This document shows positions 46,040 to 58,787 of a DNA stretch of 64,000 nt, piece by piece. This DNA is from Taeniopygia guttata (taxonomy: Eukaryota; Chordata; Aves; Passeriformes; Estrildidae). A program made the translations under genes and the position numbers. The stretch's first letter is position 1; the number at the start of each line of letters is the position of its first letter. The stretch lies in assembly GCF_048771995.1 (NCBI RefSeq), contig NC_133026.1, forward strand, positions 152,357,001 to 152,421,000, read 5' to 3'. The notes below the pieces were generated by a model. It saw nothing but the letters and a program-made list of their open reading frames with translations, did no database searches and was not told the origin of the DNA.

Positions 46040-49000
46040 GATTTGGAGATGGGGATGTGCAAGAAGCGTCTCCTTAGGCCACCTGAAGGGAAAATGTCTG
46101 TTTTGATCTCGGTGCTGAGGTGTGCTGGGCAGAGCAGTTCCGGTGTGCGTCCTGGCACTTGTCTCTGGTGCACTCTGTGTTGTTTGGGTCTCTCGGTCCT
46201 TTCTTCTCATCAAAAGCTCTCTCTCCCTCTCCTGTCCCCTCGTTTGTCACGTCCTGTCCCGTGTCACGGGTGTCCTGTCCTGTCTCCCGGCGGTGCTCTG
46301 CCCTGCTGCCTAGCCCGTAATAGCACAAGTCCTGGGGACTTGAAATGGGTAATGCAGGGTGTATTTGAGCTCTAGATTGTATTAGGAGATTGACGTAAGA
46401 TGTTTGGTGCTGTTAAGTTGTCTTGCAGCCTTTTAACACTAGTCCTAACTTCCTTTCAGATGCAGACAGTTCAAATCTGTGGCAGCGGAGTCCCAATCCT
46501 GGGTGAGGAATTTCCGTCAGCTGGTCAGTCATTGTTTGCCTTTGCAGGGGAAGCCTAAATGGTGACTGTGTTACAGCAGTGTTCTTTGCCTTTATTTTTA
46601 GGAGGTCCGGGCAGATAGCACAAGTCAAGGTCCAGTGTACCAGGTGAGCAGAGGTCAGAAGCAGTTGTTCTTGCTCAGGTTTCAGTTTTTATTGCAGCTG
46701 TAAGCATTCTTTCTCCTTTTTGTGCTTTAGGGAATCGACCTGGAGTACACATACCTCTGTCACCAACTGGCTGAAGGACCCGGTTTCATGCGCTTGTGAT
46801 CTCGGTGGAAGTATTCCAGGACCCTGTGATGAAACCTTCCAATTTTGCATGTCAAGGTCCCATCCTGGTAGCCCAGAGGAATGGCCGAGGAGTTGCAGTG
46901 AGTCGGGGGGGTAGGGAGGAGGAGGAGTGAGAGTCCACTCATGTTTGAGCAATGCTATGTCGCCTTGTCTCCACTGAACTTAGGTGTACCCTGCAATGAC
47001 GGCGTCAGAATCCAAGCACGCCCGAAGTGTGCTGGCCGGAGAACCTGGGCATTCTGAGGAGAATGGTGAGTAGCAGAATTATCAGGTTTGGTCCTATGTG
47101 CTGTTAAGACTGTGCACTGATGCTTCGTTTTCTTTCTCTGGTCAGACTTAGAGAGAACGGCCTGGGGACAACTGGAACTCCCCAGACAGGCTGAAGGACT
47201 CACCCGATGGGGATTTGCATCCCAGGATATGTGCAAGATAAGTCCAGGGCTACAACCCAGAGAGGGGATGGAAGAGAGGTGCCAGGGACTCCCCAGGAAG
47301 GGTTTTTGAGTCAGATTTGGAGATGGGGATGTGCAAGAAGCGTCTCCTTAGGCCACCTGAAGGGAAAATGTCTGTTTTGATCTCTGTGCTGAGGTGTGCT
47401 GGGCAGAGCAGTTCCGGTGTGTGTCCTGGCACTTGTCTCTGGTGCACTCTGTGTTGTTTGGGTCTCTCGGTCCTTTCTTCTCATCAAAAGCTCTCTCTCC
47501 CTCTCCTGTCCCCTCGTTTGTCACGTCCTGTCCCGTGTCACGGGTGTCCTGTCCTGTCTCCCGGCGGTGCTCTGCCCTGCTGCCTAGCCCGTAATAGCAC
47601 AAGTGCTGGGGACTTGAAATGGGTAATGCAGGGTGTATTTGAGCTCTAGATTGTATTAGGAGATTGTCGTAAGATGTTTGGTGCTGTTAAGTTGTCTTGC
47701 AGCCTTTTAACACTAGTCCTAACTTCCTTTCAGATGCTGACAGTTCAAATCTGTGGCAGCGGAGTCCCAATCCTGGGTGAGGAACTTCTGTCAGCTGGTC
47801 AGTCATTGCTTGCGTTTGTAGGGGAAGCCTAAGTGGTGACTGTGTTACAGCGGTGTTCTTTGCCTTTATTTTTAGGAGGTCCAGGCAGATAGCAGCAGTC
47901 AAGGCCCAGTGTGCCAGGTGAGCAGTGGACAGAAGCAGTTGTTCTTGCTCAGGTTTCAGTTTTTATTGCAGCTGTAAGCATCCTTTCTCCTTTTTGTGCT
48001 TTAGGGAATTGACTTGGAGTGCACATACCTCTGTCACCAACTGGCTGAAGGACCCGGTTTCATGCGCTTGTGATCTCGGTGGAAGTATTCCAGGACCCTG
48101 TGATGAAACCTTCCAATTTTGCATGTCAAGGTCCCATCCTGGTAGCCCAGAGGAATGGCCGAGGAGTTGCAGTGAGTCAGGGAGGTTAGGGAGGAGGAGG
48201 AGTGAGAGTCCACTCATGTTTGAGCAATGCTATGTCGCCTTGTCTCCACTGAACTTAGGTGTACCCTGCAATGACGGCGTCAGAATCCAAGCACGCCCGA
48301 AGTGTGCTGGCCGGAGAACGTGGGCATTCTGAGGAGAATGGTGAGTAGCAGAATTATCAGGTTTGGTCCAATGTGCTGTTAAGACTGTGCACTGATGTTT
48401 GGTTTTCTTTCTCTCGTCAGACCAAGAGAGAACGGCCTGGGGACAACTGGAACTCCCCAGACAGGCTGAAGGACTCACCCGATGGGGATTTGCATCCCAG
48501 GATATGTGCAAGATAAGTCCAGGGCTACAACCCAGAGAGGGGATGGAAGAGAGGTGCCAGGGACTCCCCAGGAACGGTTTTTGAGTCAGATTTGGAGATG
48601 GGGATGTGCAAGAAGCGTCTCCTTAGGCCACCTGAAGGGAAAATGTCTGTTTTGATCTCGGTGCTGAGGTGTGCTGGACAGAGCAGTTCCGGTGTGTGTC
48701 CTGGCACTTGTCTCTGGTGCACTCTGTGTTGTTTGGGTCTCTCGGTCCTTTCTTCTCATCAAAAGCTCTCTCTCCCTCTCCTGTCCCCTCGTTTGTCACG
48801 TCCTGTCCAGTGTCACAGGTGTCCTGTCCTGTCTCCCGGCAGTGCTCTGCCCTGCTGCCTGGCCCGTAATAGCACAAGTCCTGGGGACTTGAAATGGGTA
48901 ATGCAGGGTGTATTTGAGCTCTAGATTGTATTAGGAGATTGACGTAAGATGTTTGCTGCTGTTAAGTTGTCTTGCAGCCTTTTAACACTAGTCCTAACTT

Positions 49001-52000
49001 CCTTTCAGATGCAGACAGTTCAAATCTGTGGCAGCGGAGTCCCAATCCTGGGTGAGGAACTTCCGTCAGCTGGTCAGTCATTGTTTGCCTTTGCAGGGGA
49101 AGTCTAAATGGTGACTGTGTTACAGCAGTGTTCTTTGCCTTTATTTTTAGGAGGTCCGGGCAGATAGCAGCAGTCAAGGCCCAGTGTGCCAGGTGAGCAG
49201 AGGTCAGAAGCAGTTGTTCTTGCTCAGGTTTCAGTTTTTTTTGCAGCTGTAAGCATCCTTTCTCCTTTTTGTGCTTTAGGGAATCGACCTGGAGTACACA
49301 TACCTCTGTCACCAACTGGCTGAAGGACCCGGTTTCATGCGCTTGTGATCTCGGTGGAAGTATTCCAGGACCCTGTGATGAAACCTTCCAATTTTGCACG
49401 TCAAGGTCCCATCCTGGTAGCCCAGAGGAATGGCCGATGAGTTGCAATGAGTCGGGGGGGTAGGGAGGAGGAGGAGGAGTGAGAGTCCACTCATGTTTGA
49501 GCAATGCTATGTCGCCTTGTCTCCACTGAACTTAGGTGTACCCTGCAATGACGGCGTCAGAATCCAAGCACGCCCGAAGTGTGCTGGCCGGAGAACCAGG
49601 GCATTCTGATGAGAATGGTGAGTAGCAGAATTATCAGGTTTGGTCCAATGTGCTGTTAAGACTGTGCACTGATGTTTGGTTTTCTTTCTCTGGTCAGACC
49701 AAGAGAGAACGGCCTGGGGACAACTGGAACTCCCCAGACAGGCTGGAGGCCTCACCCGATGGGGATTTGCATCCCAGGATATGTGCAAGATAAGTCCAGG
49801 GCTACAACCCAGAGAGGGGATGGAAGAGAGGTGCCAGGGACTCCCCCGGAAGGGTTTTTGAGTCAGATTTGGAGATGGGGATGTGCAAGAAGCGTCTCCT
49901 TAGGCCACCTGAAGGGAAAATGTCTGTTTTGATCTCGGTGCTGAGGTGTGCTGGGCAGAGCAGTTCCGGTGTGTGTCCTGGCACTTGTCTCTGGTGCACT
50001 CTGTGTTGTTTGGGTCTCTCGGTCCTTTCTTCTCATCAAAAGCTCTCTCTCCCTCTCCTGTCCCCTCATTTGTCACGTCCTGTCCCGTGTCACGGGTGTC
50101 CTGTCCTGTCTCCCGGCGGTGCTCTGCCCTGCTGCCTAGCCCGTAATAGCACAAGTGCTGGGGACTTGAAATGGGTAATGCAGGGTGTATTTGAGCTCTA
50201 GATTGTATTGGGAGATTGATGTAAGATGTTTGCTGCTGTTAAGTTGTCTTGCAGCCTTTTAACACTAGTCCTAACTTCCTTTCAGATGCTGACAGTTCAA
50301 ATCTGTGGCAGCGGGGTCCCAATCCTGGGTGAGGAACTTCTTTCAGTTGGTCAGTCATTGCTTGCGTTTGTAGGGGAAGCCTAAGTGGTGACTGTGTTAC
50401 AGCGGTGTTCTTTGCCTTTATTTTTAGGAGGTCCAGGCAGATAGCAGCAGTCAAGGCCCAGTGTGCCAGGTGAGCAGTGGACAGAAGCAGTTGTTCTTGC
50501 TCAGGTTTCAGTTTTTATTGCAGCTGTAAGCATCCTTTCTCCTTTTTGTGCTTTAGGGAATTGACTTGGAGTGCACATACCTCTGTCACCAACTGGCTGA
50601 AGGACCCGGTTTCATGCGCTTGTGATCTCGGTGGAAGTATTCCAGGACCCTGTGATGAAACCTTCCAATTTTGCATGTCAAGGTCCCATCCTGGTAGCCC
50701 AGAGGAATGGCCGAGGAGTTGCAGTGAGTCGGGGGGGTAGGGAGGAGGAGGAGTGGGAGTCCACTCATGTTTGAGCAATGCTATGTCGCCTTGTCTCCAC
50801 TGAACTTAGGTGTACCCTGCAATGACGGCGTCAGAATCCAAGCACGCCCGAAGTGTGCTGGCCGGAGAACGTGGGCATTCTGAGGAGAATGGTGAGTAGC
50901 AGAATTATCAGGTTTGGTCCAATGTGCTGTTAAGACTGTGCACTGATGTTTGGTTTTCTTTCTCTGGTCAGACCAAGAGAGAACGGCCTGGGGACAACTG
51001 GAACTCCCTAGACAGGCTGGAGGCCTCACCCGATGGGGATTTGCATCCCAGGATATGTGCAAGATAAGTCCAGGGCTACAACCCAGAGAGGGGATGGAAG
51101 AGAGGTGCCAGGGACTCCCCCGGAAGGGTTTTTGAGTCAGATTTGGAGATGGGGATGTGCAAGAAGCGTCTCCTTAGGCCACCTGAAGGGAAAATGTCTG
51201 TTTTGATCTCGGTGCTGAGGTGTGCTGGGCAGAGCAGTTCCGGTGTGTGTCCTGGCACTTGTCTCTGGTGCACTCTGTGTTGTTTGGGTCTCTTGGTCCT
51301 TTCTTCTCATCAAAAGCTCTCTCTCCCTCTCCTGTCCCCTCGTTTGTCACGTCCTGTCTCGTGTCACGGGTGTCCTGTCCTGTCTCCCGGCGGTGCTCTG
51401 CCCTGCTGCCTAGCCCGTAATAGCACAAGTGCTGGGGACTTGAAATGGGTAATGCAGGGTGTATTTGAGCTCTAGATTGTATTAGGAGATTGACGTAAGA
51501 TGTTTGGTGCTGTTAAGTTGTCTTGCAGCCTTTTTACACTAGTCCTAACTTCCTTTCAGATGCTGACAGTTCAAATCTGTGGCAGTGGAGTCCCAATCCT
51601 GGGTGAGGAATTTCCGTCAGCTGGTCAGTCATTGTTTGCCTTTGCAGGGGAAGCCTAAATGGTGACTGTGTTACAGCAGTGTTCTTTGGCTTTATGTTTA
51701 CGAGGTCCGGGCAGATAGCACAAGTCAAGGTCCAGTGTACCAGGTGAGCAGAGGTCAGAAGCAGTTGTTCTTGCTCAGGTTTCAGTTTTTATTGCAGCTG
51801 TAAGCATCCTTTCTCCTTTTTGTGCTTTAGGGAATCGACCTGGAGTACACATACCTCTGTCACCAACTGGCTGAAGGACCCGGTTTCATGCGCTTGTGAT
51901 CTCGGTGGAAGTATTCCAGGACCCTGTGATGAAACCTTCCAATTTTGCACGTCAAGGTCCCATCCTGGTAGCCCAGAGGAATGGCCGAGGAGTTGCAATG

Positions 52001-52413
52001 AGTCGGGGGTGTAGGGAGGAGGAGGAGTGAGAGTCCACTCATGTTTGAGCAATGCTATGTCGCCTTGTCTCCACTGAACTTAGGTGTACCCTGCAATGAC
52101 GGCGTCAGAATCCAAGCACGCCCGAAGTGTGCTGGCCGGAGAACCTGGGCATTCTGAGGAGAATGGTGAGTAGCAGAATTATCAGGTTTGGTCCGATGTG
52201 CTGTTAAGACTGTGCACTGATGTTTGGTTTTCTTTCTCTGGTCAGACCAAGAGAGAACGGCCTGGGGACAACTGGAACTCCCCAGACAGGCTGAAGGACT
52301 CACCCGATGGGGATTTGCATCCCAGGATATGTGCAAGATAAGTCCAGGGCTACAACCCAGAGAGGGGATGGAAGAGAGGTGCCAGGGACTCCCCCGGAAG
52401 GGTTTTTGAGTCA
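46040..52413 (+). repeat. Higher-order repeat, copy A (five monomers, 6,374 bp)
   Basis: Monomer lengths 1274, 1275, 1277, 1274, 1274 (from 46460) recur in the same order from 52834. Diagnostic variants in each monomer recur at exactly +6374. Left of about 46040 the match to +6374 weakens (mismatches near 45905-46038). Confidence 0.93.
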
Positions 52414-55400
52414 GATTTGGAGATGGGGATGTGCAAGAAGCGTCTCCTTAGGCCACCTGAAGGGAAAATGTCTGTTTTGATCTCGGTGCTGAGGTGTGCT
52501 GGGCAGAGCAGTTCCGGTGTGCGTCCTGGCACTTGTCTCTGGTGCACTCTGTGTTGTTTGGGTCTCTCGGTCCTTTCTTCTCATCAAAAGCTCTCTCTCC
52601 CTCTCCTGTCCCCTCGTTTGTCACGTCCTGTCCCGTGTCACGGGTGTCCTGTCCTGTCTCCCGGCGGTGCTCTGCCCTGCTGCCTAGCCCGTAATAGCAC
52701 AAGTCCTGGGGACTTGAAATGGGTAATGCAGGGTGTATTTGAGCTCTAGATTGTATTAGGAGATTGACGTAAGATGTTTGGTGCTGTTAAGTTGTCTTGC
52801 AGCCTTTTAACACTAGTCCTAACTTCCTTTCAGATGCAGACAGTTCAAATCTGTGGCAGCGGAGTCCCAATCCTGGGTGAGGAATTTCCGTCAGCTGGTC
52901 AGTCATTGTTTGCCTTTGCAGGGGAAGCCTAAATGGTGACTGTGTTACAGCAGTGTTCTTTGCCTTTATTTTTAGGAGGTCCGGGCAGATAGCACAAGTC
53001 AAGGTCCAGTGTACCAGGTGAGCAGAGGTCAGAAGCAGTTGTTCTTGCTCAGGTTTCAGTTTTTATTGCAGCTGTAAGCATTCTTTCTCCTTTTTGTGCT
53101 TTAGGGAATCGACCTGGAGTACACATACCTCTGTCACCAACTGGCTGAAGGACCCGGTTTCATGCGCTTGTGATCTCGGTGGAAGTATTCCAGGACCCTG
53201 TGATGAAACCTTCCAATTTTGCATGTCAAGGTCCCATCCTGGTAGCCCAGAGGAATGGCCGAGGAGTTGCAGTGATTCGGGGGGGTAGGGAGGAGGAGGA
53301 GTGAGAGTCCACTCATGTTTGAGCAATGCTATGTCGCCTTGTCTCCACTGAACTTAGGTGTACCCTGCAATGACGGCGTCAGAATCCAAGCACGCCCGAA
53401 GTGTGCTGGCCGGAGAACCTGGGCATTCTGAGGAGAATGGTGAGTAGCAGAATTATCAGGTTTGGTCCTATGTGCTGTTAAGACTGTGCACTGATGCTTC
53501 GTTTTCTTTCTCTGGTCAGACTTAGAGAGAACGGCCTGGGGACAACTGGAACTCCCCAGACAGGCTGAAGGACTCACCCGATGGGGATTTGCATCCCAGG
53601 ATATGTGCAAGATAAGTCCAGGGCTACAACCCAGAGAGGGGATGGAAGAGAGGTGCCAGGGACTCCCCAGGAAGGGTTTTTGAGTCAGATTTGGAGATGG
53701 GGATGTGCAAGAAGCGTCTCCTTAGGCCACCTGAAGGGAAAATGTCTGTTTTGATCTCTGTGCTGAGGTGTGCTGGGCAGAGCAGTTCCGGTGTGTGTCC
53801 TGGCACTTGTCTCTGGTGCACTCTGTGTTGTTTGGGTCTCTCGGTCCTTTCTTCTCATCAAAAGCTCTCTCTCCCTCTCCTGTCCCCTCGTTTGTCACGT
53901 CCTGTCCCGTGTCACGGGTGTCCTGTCCTGTCTCCCGGCGGTGCTCTGCCCTGCTGCCTAGCCCGTAATAGCACAAGTGCTGGGGACTTGAAATGGGTAA
54001 TGCAGGGTGTATTTGAGCTCTAGATTGTATTAGGAGATTGTCGTAAGATGTTTGGTGCTGTTAAGTTGTCTTGCAGCCTTTTAACACTAGTCCTAACTTC
54101 CTTTCAGATGCTGACAGTTCAAATCTGTGGCAGCGGAGTCCCAATCCTGGGTGAGGAACTTCTGTCAGCTGGTCAGTCATTGCTTGCGTTTGTAGGGGAA
54201 GCCTAAGTGGTGACTGTGTTACAGCGGTGTTCTTTGCCTTTATTTTTAGGAGGTCCAGGCAGATAGCAGCAGTCAAGGCCCAGTGTGCCAGGTGAGCAGT
54301 GGACAGAAGCAGTTGTTCTTGCTCAGGTTTCAGTTTTTATTGCAGCTGTAAGCATCCTTTCTCCTTTTTGTGCTTTAGGGAATTGACTTGGAGTGCACAT
54401 ACCTCTGTCACCAACTGGCTGAAGGACCCGGTTTCATGCGCTTGTGATCTCGGTGGAAGTATTCCAGGACCCTGTGATGAAACCTTCCAATTTTGCATGT
54501 CAAGGTCCCATCCTGGTAGCCCAGAGGAATGGCCGAGGAGTTGCAGTGAGTCAGGGAGGTTAGGGAGGAGGAGGAGTGAGAGTCCACTCATGTTTGAGCA
54601 ATGCTATGTCGCCTTGTCTCCACTGAACTTAGGTGTACCCTGCAATGACGGCGTCAGAATCCAAGCACGCCCGAAGTGTGCTGGCCGGAGAACGTGGGCA
54701 TTCTGAGGAGAATGGTGAGTAGCAGAATTATCAGGTTTGGTCCAATGTGCTGTTAAGACTGTGCACTGATGTTTGGTTTTCTTTCTCTCGTCAGACCAAG
54801 AGAGAACGGCCTGGGGACAACTGGAACTCCCCAGACAGGCTGAAGGACTCACCCGATGGGGATTTGCATCCCAGGATATGTGCAAGATAAGTCCAGGGCT
54901 ACAACCCAGAGAGGGGATGGAAGAGAGGTGCCAGGGACTCCCCAGGAACGGTTTTTGAGTCAGATTTGGAGATGGGGATGTGCAAGAAGCGTCTCCTTAG
55001 GCCACCTGAAGGGAAAATGTCTGTTTTGATCTCGGTGCTGAGGTGTGCTGGGCAGAGCAGTTCCGGTGTGTGTCCTGGCACTTGTCTCTGGTGCACTCTG
55101 TGTTGTTTGGGTCTCTCGGTCCTTTCTTCTCATCAAAAGCTCTCTCTCCCTCTCCTGTCCCCTCGTTTGTCACGTCCTGTCCAGTGTCACAGGTGTCCTG
55201 TCCTGTCTCCCGGCAGTGCTCTGCCCTGCTGCCTGGCCCGTAATAGCACAAGTCCTGGGGACTTGAAATGGGTAATGCAGGGTGTATTTGAGCTCTAGAT
55301 TGTATTAGGAGATTGACGTAAGATGTTTGCTGCTTTTAAGTTGTCTTGCAGCCTTTTAACACTAGTCCTAACTTCCTTTCAGATGCAGACAGTTCAAATC

Positions 55401-58400
55401 TGTGGCAGCGGAGTCCCAATCCTGGGTGAGGAACTTCCGTCAGCTGGTCAGTCATTGTTTGCCTTTGCAGGGGAAGTCTAAATGGTGACTGTGTTACAGC
55501 AGTGTTCTTTGCCTTTATTTTTAGGAGGTCCGGGCAGATAGCAGCAGTCAAGGCCCAGTGTGCCAGGTGAGCAGAGGTCAGAAGCAGTTGTTCTTGCTCA
55601 GGTTTCAGTTTTTTTTGCAGCTGTAAGCATCCTTTCTCCTTTTTGTGCTTTAGGGAATCGACCTGGAGTACACATACCTCTGTCACCAACTGGCTGAAGG
55701 ACCCGGTTTCATGCGCTTGTGATCTCGGTGGAAGTATTCCAGGACCCTGTGATGAAACCTTCCAATTTTGCACGTCAAGGTCCCATCCTGGTAGCCCAGA
55801 GGAATGGCCGATGAGTTGCAATGAGTCGGGGGGGTAGGGAGGAGGAGGAGGAGTGAGAGTCCACTCATGTTTGAGCAATGCTATGTCGCCTTGTCTCCAC
55901 TGAACTTAGGTGTACCCTGCAATGACGGCGTCAGAATCCAAGCACGCCCGAAGTGTGCTGGCCGGAGAACCAGGGCATTCTGATGAGAATGGTGAGTAGC
56001 AGAATTATCAGGTTTGGTCCAATGTGCTGTTAAGACTGTGCACTGATGTTTGGTTTTCTTTCTCTGGTCAGACCAAGAGAGAACGGCCTGGGGACAACTG
56101 GAACTCCCCAGACAGGCTGGAGGCCTCACCCGATGGGGATTTGCATCCCAGGATATGTGCAAGATAAGTCCAGGGCTACAACCCAGAGAGGGGATGGAAG
56201 AGAGGTGCCAGGGACTCCCCCGGAAGGGTTTTTGAGTCAGATTTGGAGATGGGGATGTGCAAGAAGCGTCTCCTTAGGCCACCTGAAGGGAAAATGTCTG
56301 TTTTGATCTCGGTGCTGAGGTGTGCTGGGCAGAGCAGTTCCGGTGTGTGTCCTGGCACTTGTCTCTGGTGCACTCTGTGTTGTTTGGGTCTCTCGGTCCT
56401 TTCTTCTCATCAAAAGCTCTCTCTCCCTCTCCTGTCCCCTCATTTGTCACGTCCTGTCCCGTGTCACGGGTGTCCTGTCCTGTCTCCCGGCGGTGCTCTG
56501 CCCTGCTGCCTAGCCCGTAATAGCACAAGTGCTGGGGACTTGAAATGGGTAATGCAGGGTGTATTTGAGCTCTAGATTGTATTGGGAGATTGATGTAAGA
56601 TGTTTGCTGCTGTTAAGTTGTCTTGCAGCCTTTTAACACTAGTCCTAACTTCCTTTCAGATGCTGACAGTTCAAATCTGTGGCAGCGGGGTCCCAATCCT
56701 GGGTGAGGAACTTCTTTCAGTTGGTCAGTCATTGCTTGCGTTTGTAGGGGAAGCCTAAGTGGTGACTGTGTTACAGCGGTGTTCTTTGCCTTTATTTTTA
56801 GGAGGTCCAGGCAGATAGCAGCAGTCAAGGCCCAGTGTGCCAGGTGAGCAGTGGACAGAAGCAGTTGTTCTTGCTCAGGTTTCAGTTTTTATTGCAGCTG
56901 TAAGCATCCTTTCTCCTTTTTGTGCTTTAGGGAATTGACTTGGAGTGCACATACCTCTGTCACCAACTGGCTGAAGGACCCGGTTTCATGCGCTTGTGAT
57001 CTCGGTGGAAGTATTCCAGGACCCTGTGATGAAACCTTCCAATTTTGCATGTCAAGGTCCCATCCTGGTAGCCCAGAGGAATGGCCGAGGAGTTGCAGTG
57101 AGTCGGGGGGGTAGGGAGGAGGAGGAGTGGGAGTCCACTCATGTTTGAGCAATGCTATGTCGCCTTGTCTCCACTGAACTTAGGTGTACCCTGCAATGAC
57201 GGCGTCAGAATCCAAGCACGCCCGAAGTGTGCTGGCCGGAGAACGTGGGCATTCTGAGGAGAATGGTGAGTAGCAGAATTATCAGGTTTGGTCCAATGTG
57301 CTGTTAAGACTGTGCACTGATGTTTGGTTTTCTTTCTCTGGTCAGACCAAGAGAGAACGGCCTGGGGACAACTGGAACTCCCTAGACAGGCTGGAGGCCT
57401 CACCCGATGGGGATTTGCATCCCAGGATATGTGCAAGATAAGTCCAGGGCTACAACCCAGAGAGGGGATGGAAGAGAGGTGCCAGGGACTCCCCCGGAAG
57501 GGTTTTTGAGTCAGATTTGGAGATGGGGATGTGCAAGAAGCGTCTCCTTAGGCCACCTGAAGGGAAAATGTCTGTTTTGATCTCGGTGCTGAGGTGTGCT
57601 GGGCAGAGCAGTTCCGGTGTGTGTCCTGGCACTTGTCTCTGGTGCACTCTGTGTTGTTTGGGTCTCTTGGTCCTTTCTTCTCATCAAAAGCTCTCTCTCC
57701 CTCTCCTGTCCCCTCGTTTGTCACGTCCTGTCTCGTGTCACGGGTGTCCTGTCCTGTCTCCCGGCGGTGCTCTGCCCTGCTGCCTAGCCCGTAATAGCAC
57801 AAGTGCTGGGGACTTGAAATGGGTAATGCAGGGTGTATTTGAGCTCTAGATTGTATTAGGAGATTGACGTAAGATGTTTGGTGCTGTTAAGTTGTCTTGC
57901 AGCCTTTTTACACTAGTCCTAACTTCCTTTCAGATGCTGACAGTTCAAATCTGTGGCAGTGGAGTCCCAATCCTGGGTGAGGAATTTCCGTCAGCTGGTC
58001 AGTCATTGTTTGCCTTTGCAGGGGAAGCCTAAATGGTGACTGTGTTACAGCAGTGTTCTTTGGCTTTATGTTTACGAGGTCCGGGCAGATAGCACAAGTC
58101 AAGGTCCAGTGTACCAGGTGAGCAGAGGTCAGAAGCAGTTGTTCTTGCTCAGGTTTCAGTTTTCATTGCAGCTGTAAGCATCCTTTCTCCTTTTTGTGCT
58201 TTAGGGAATCGACCTGGAGTACACATACCTCTGTCACCAACTGGCTGAAGGACCCGGTTTCATGCGCTTGTGGTCTCGGTGGAAGTATTCCAGGACCCTG
58301 TGATGAAACCTTCCAATTTTGCACGTCAAGGTCCCATCCTGGTAGCCCAGAGGAATGGCCGAGGAGTTGCAATGAGTCGGGGGTGTAGGGAGGAGGAGGA

Positions 58401-58787
58401 GTGAGAGTCCACTCATGTTTGAGCAATGCTATGTCGCCTTGTCTCCACTGAACTTAGGTGTACCCTGCAATGACGGCGTCAGAATCCAAGCACGCCCGAA
58501 GTGTGCTGGCCGGAGAACGTGGGCAATCTGAGGAGAATGGTGAGTAGCAGAATTATCAGGTTTGGTCCGATGTGCTGTTAAGACTGTGCACTGATGTTTG
58601 GTTTTCTTTCTCTGGTCAGACCAAGAGAGAACGGCCTGGGGACAACTGGAACTCCCCAGACAGGCTGAAGGACTCACCCGATGGGGATTTGCATCCCAGG
58701 ATATGTGCAAGATAAGTCCAGGGCTACAACCCAGAGAGGGGATGGAAGAGAGGTGCCAGGGACTCCCCCGGAAGGGTTTTTGAGTCA
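52414..58787 (+). repeat. Higher-order repeat, copy B
   Basis: Nearly identical to 46040-52413. The differences I noticed are few: 55048, 55334, 58158, 58273 and two bases near 58519-58526. Beyond about 58880 the +6374 match drops (for example 58896 and 58990). Confidence 0.93.
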
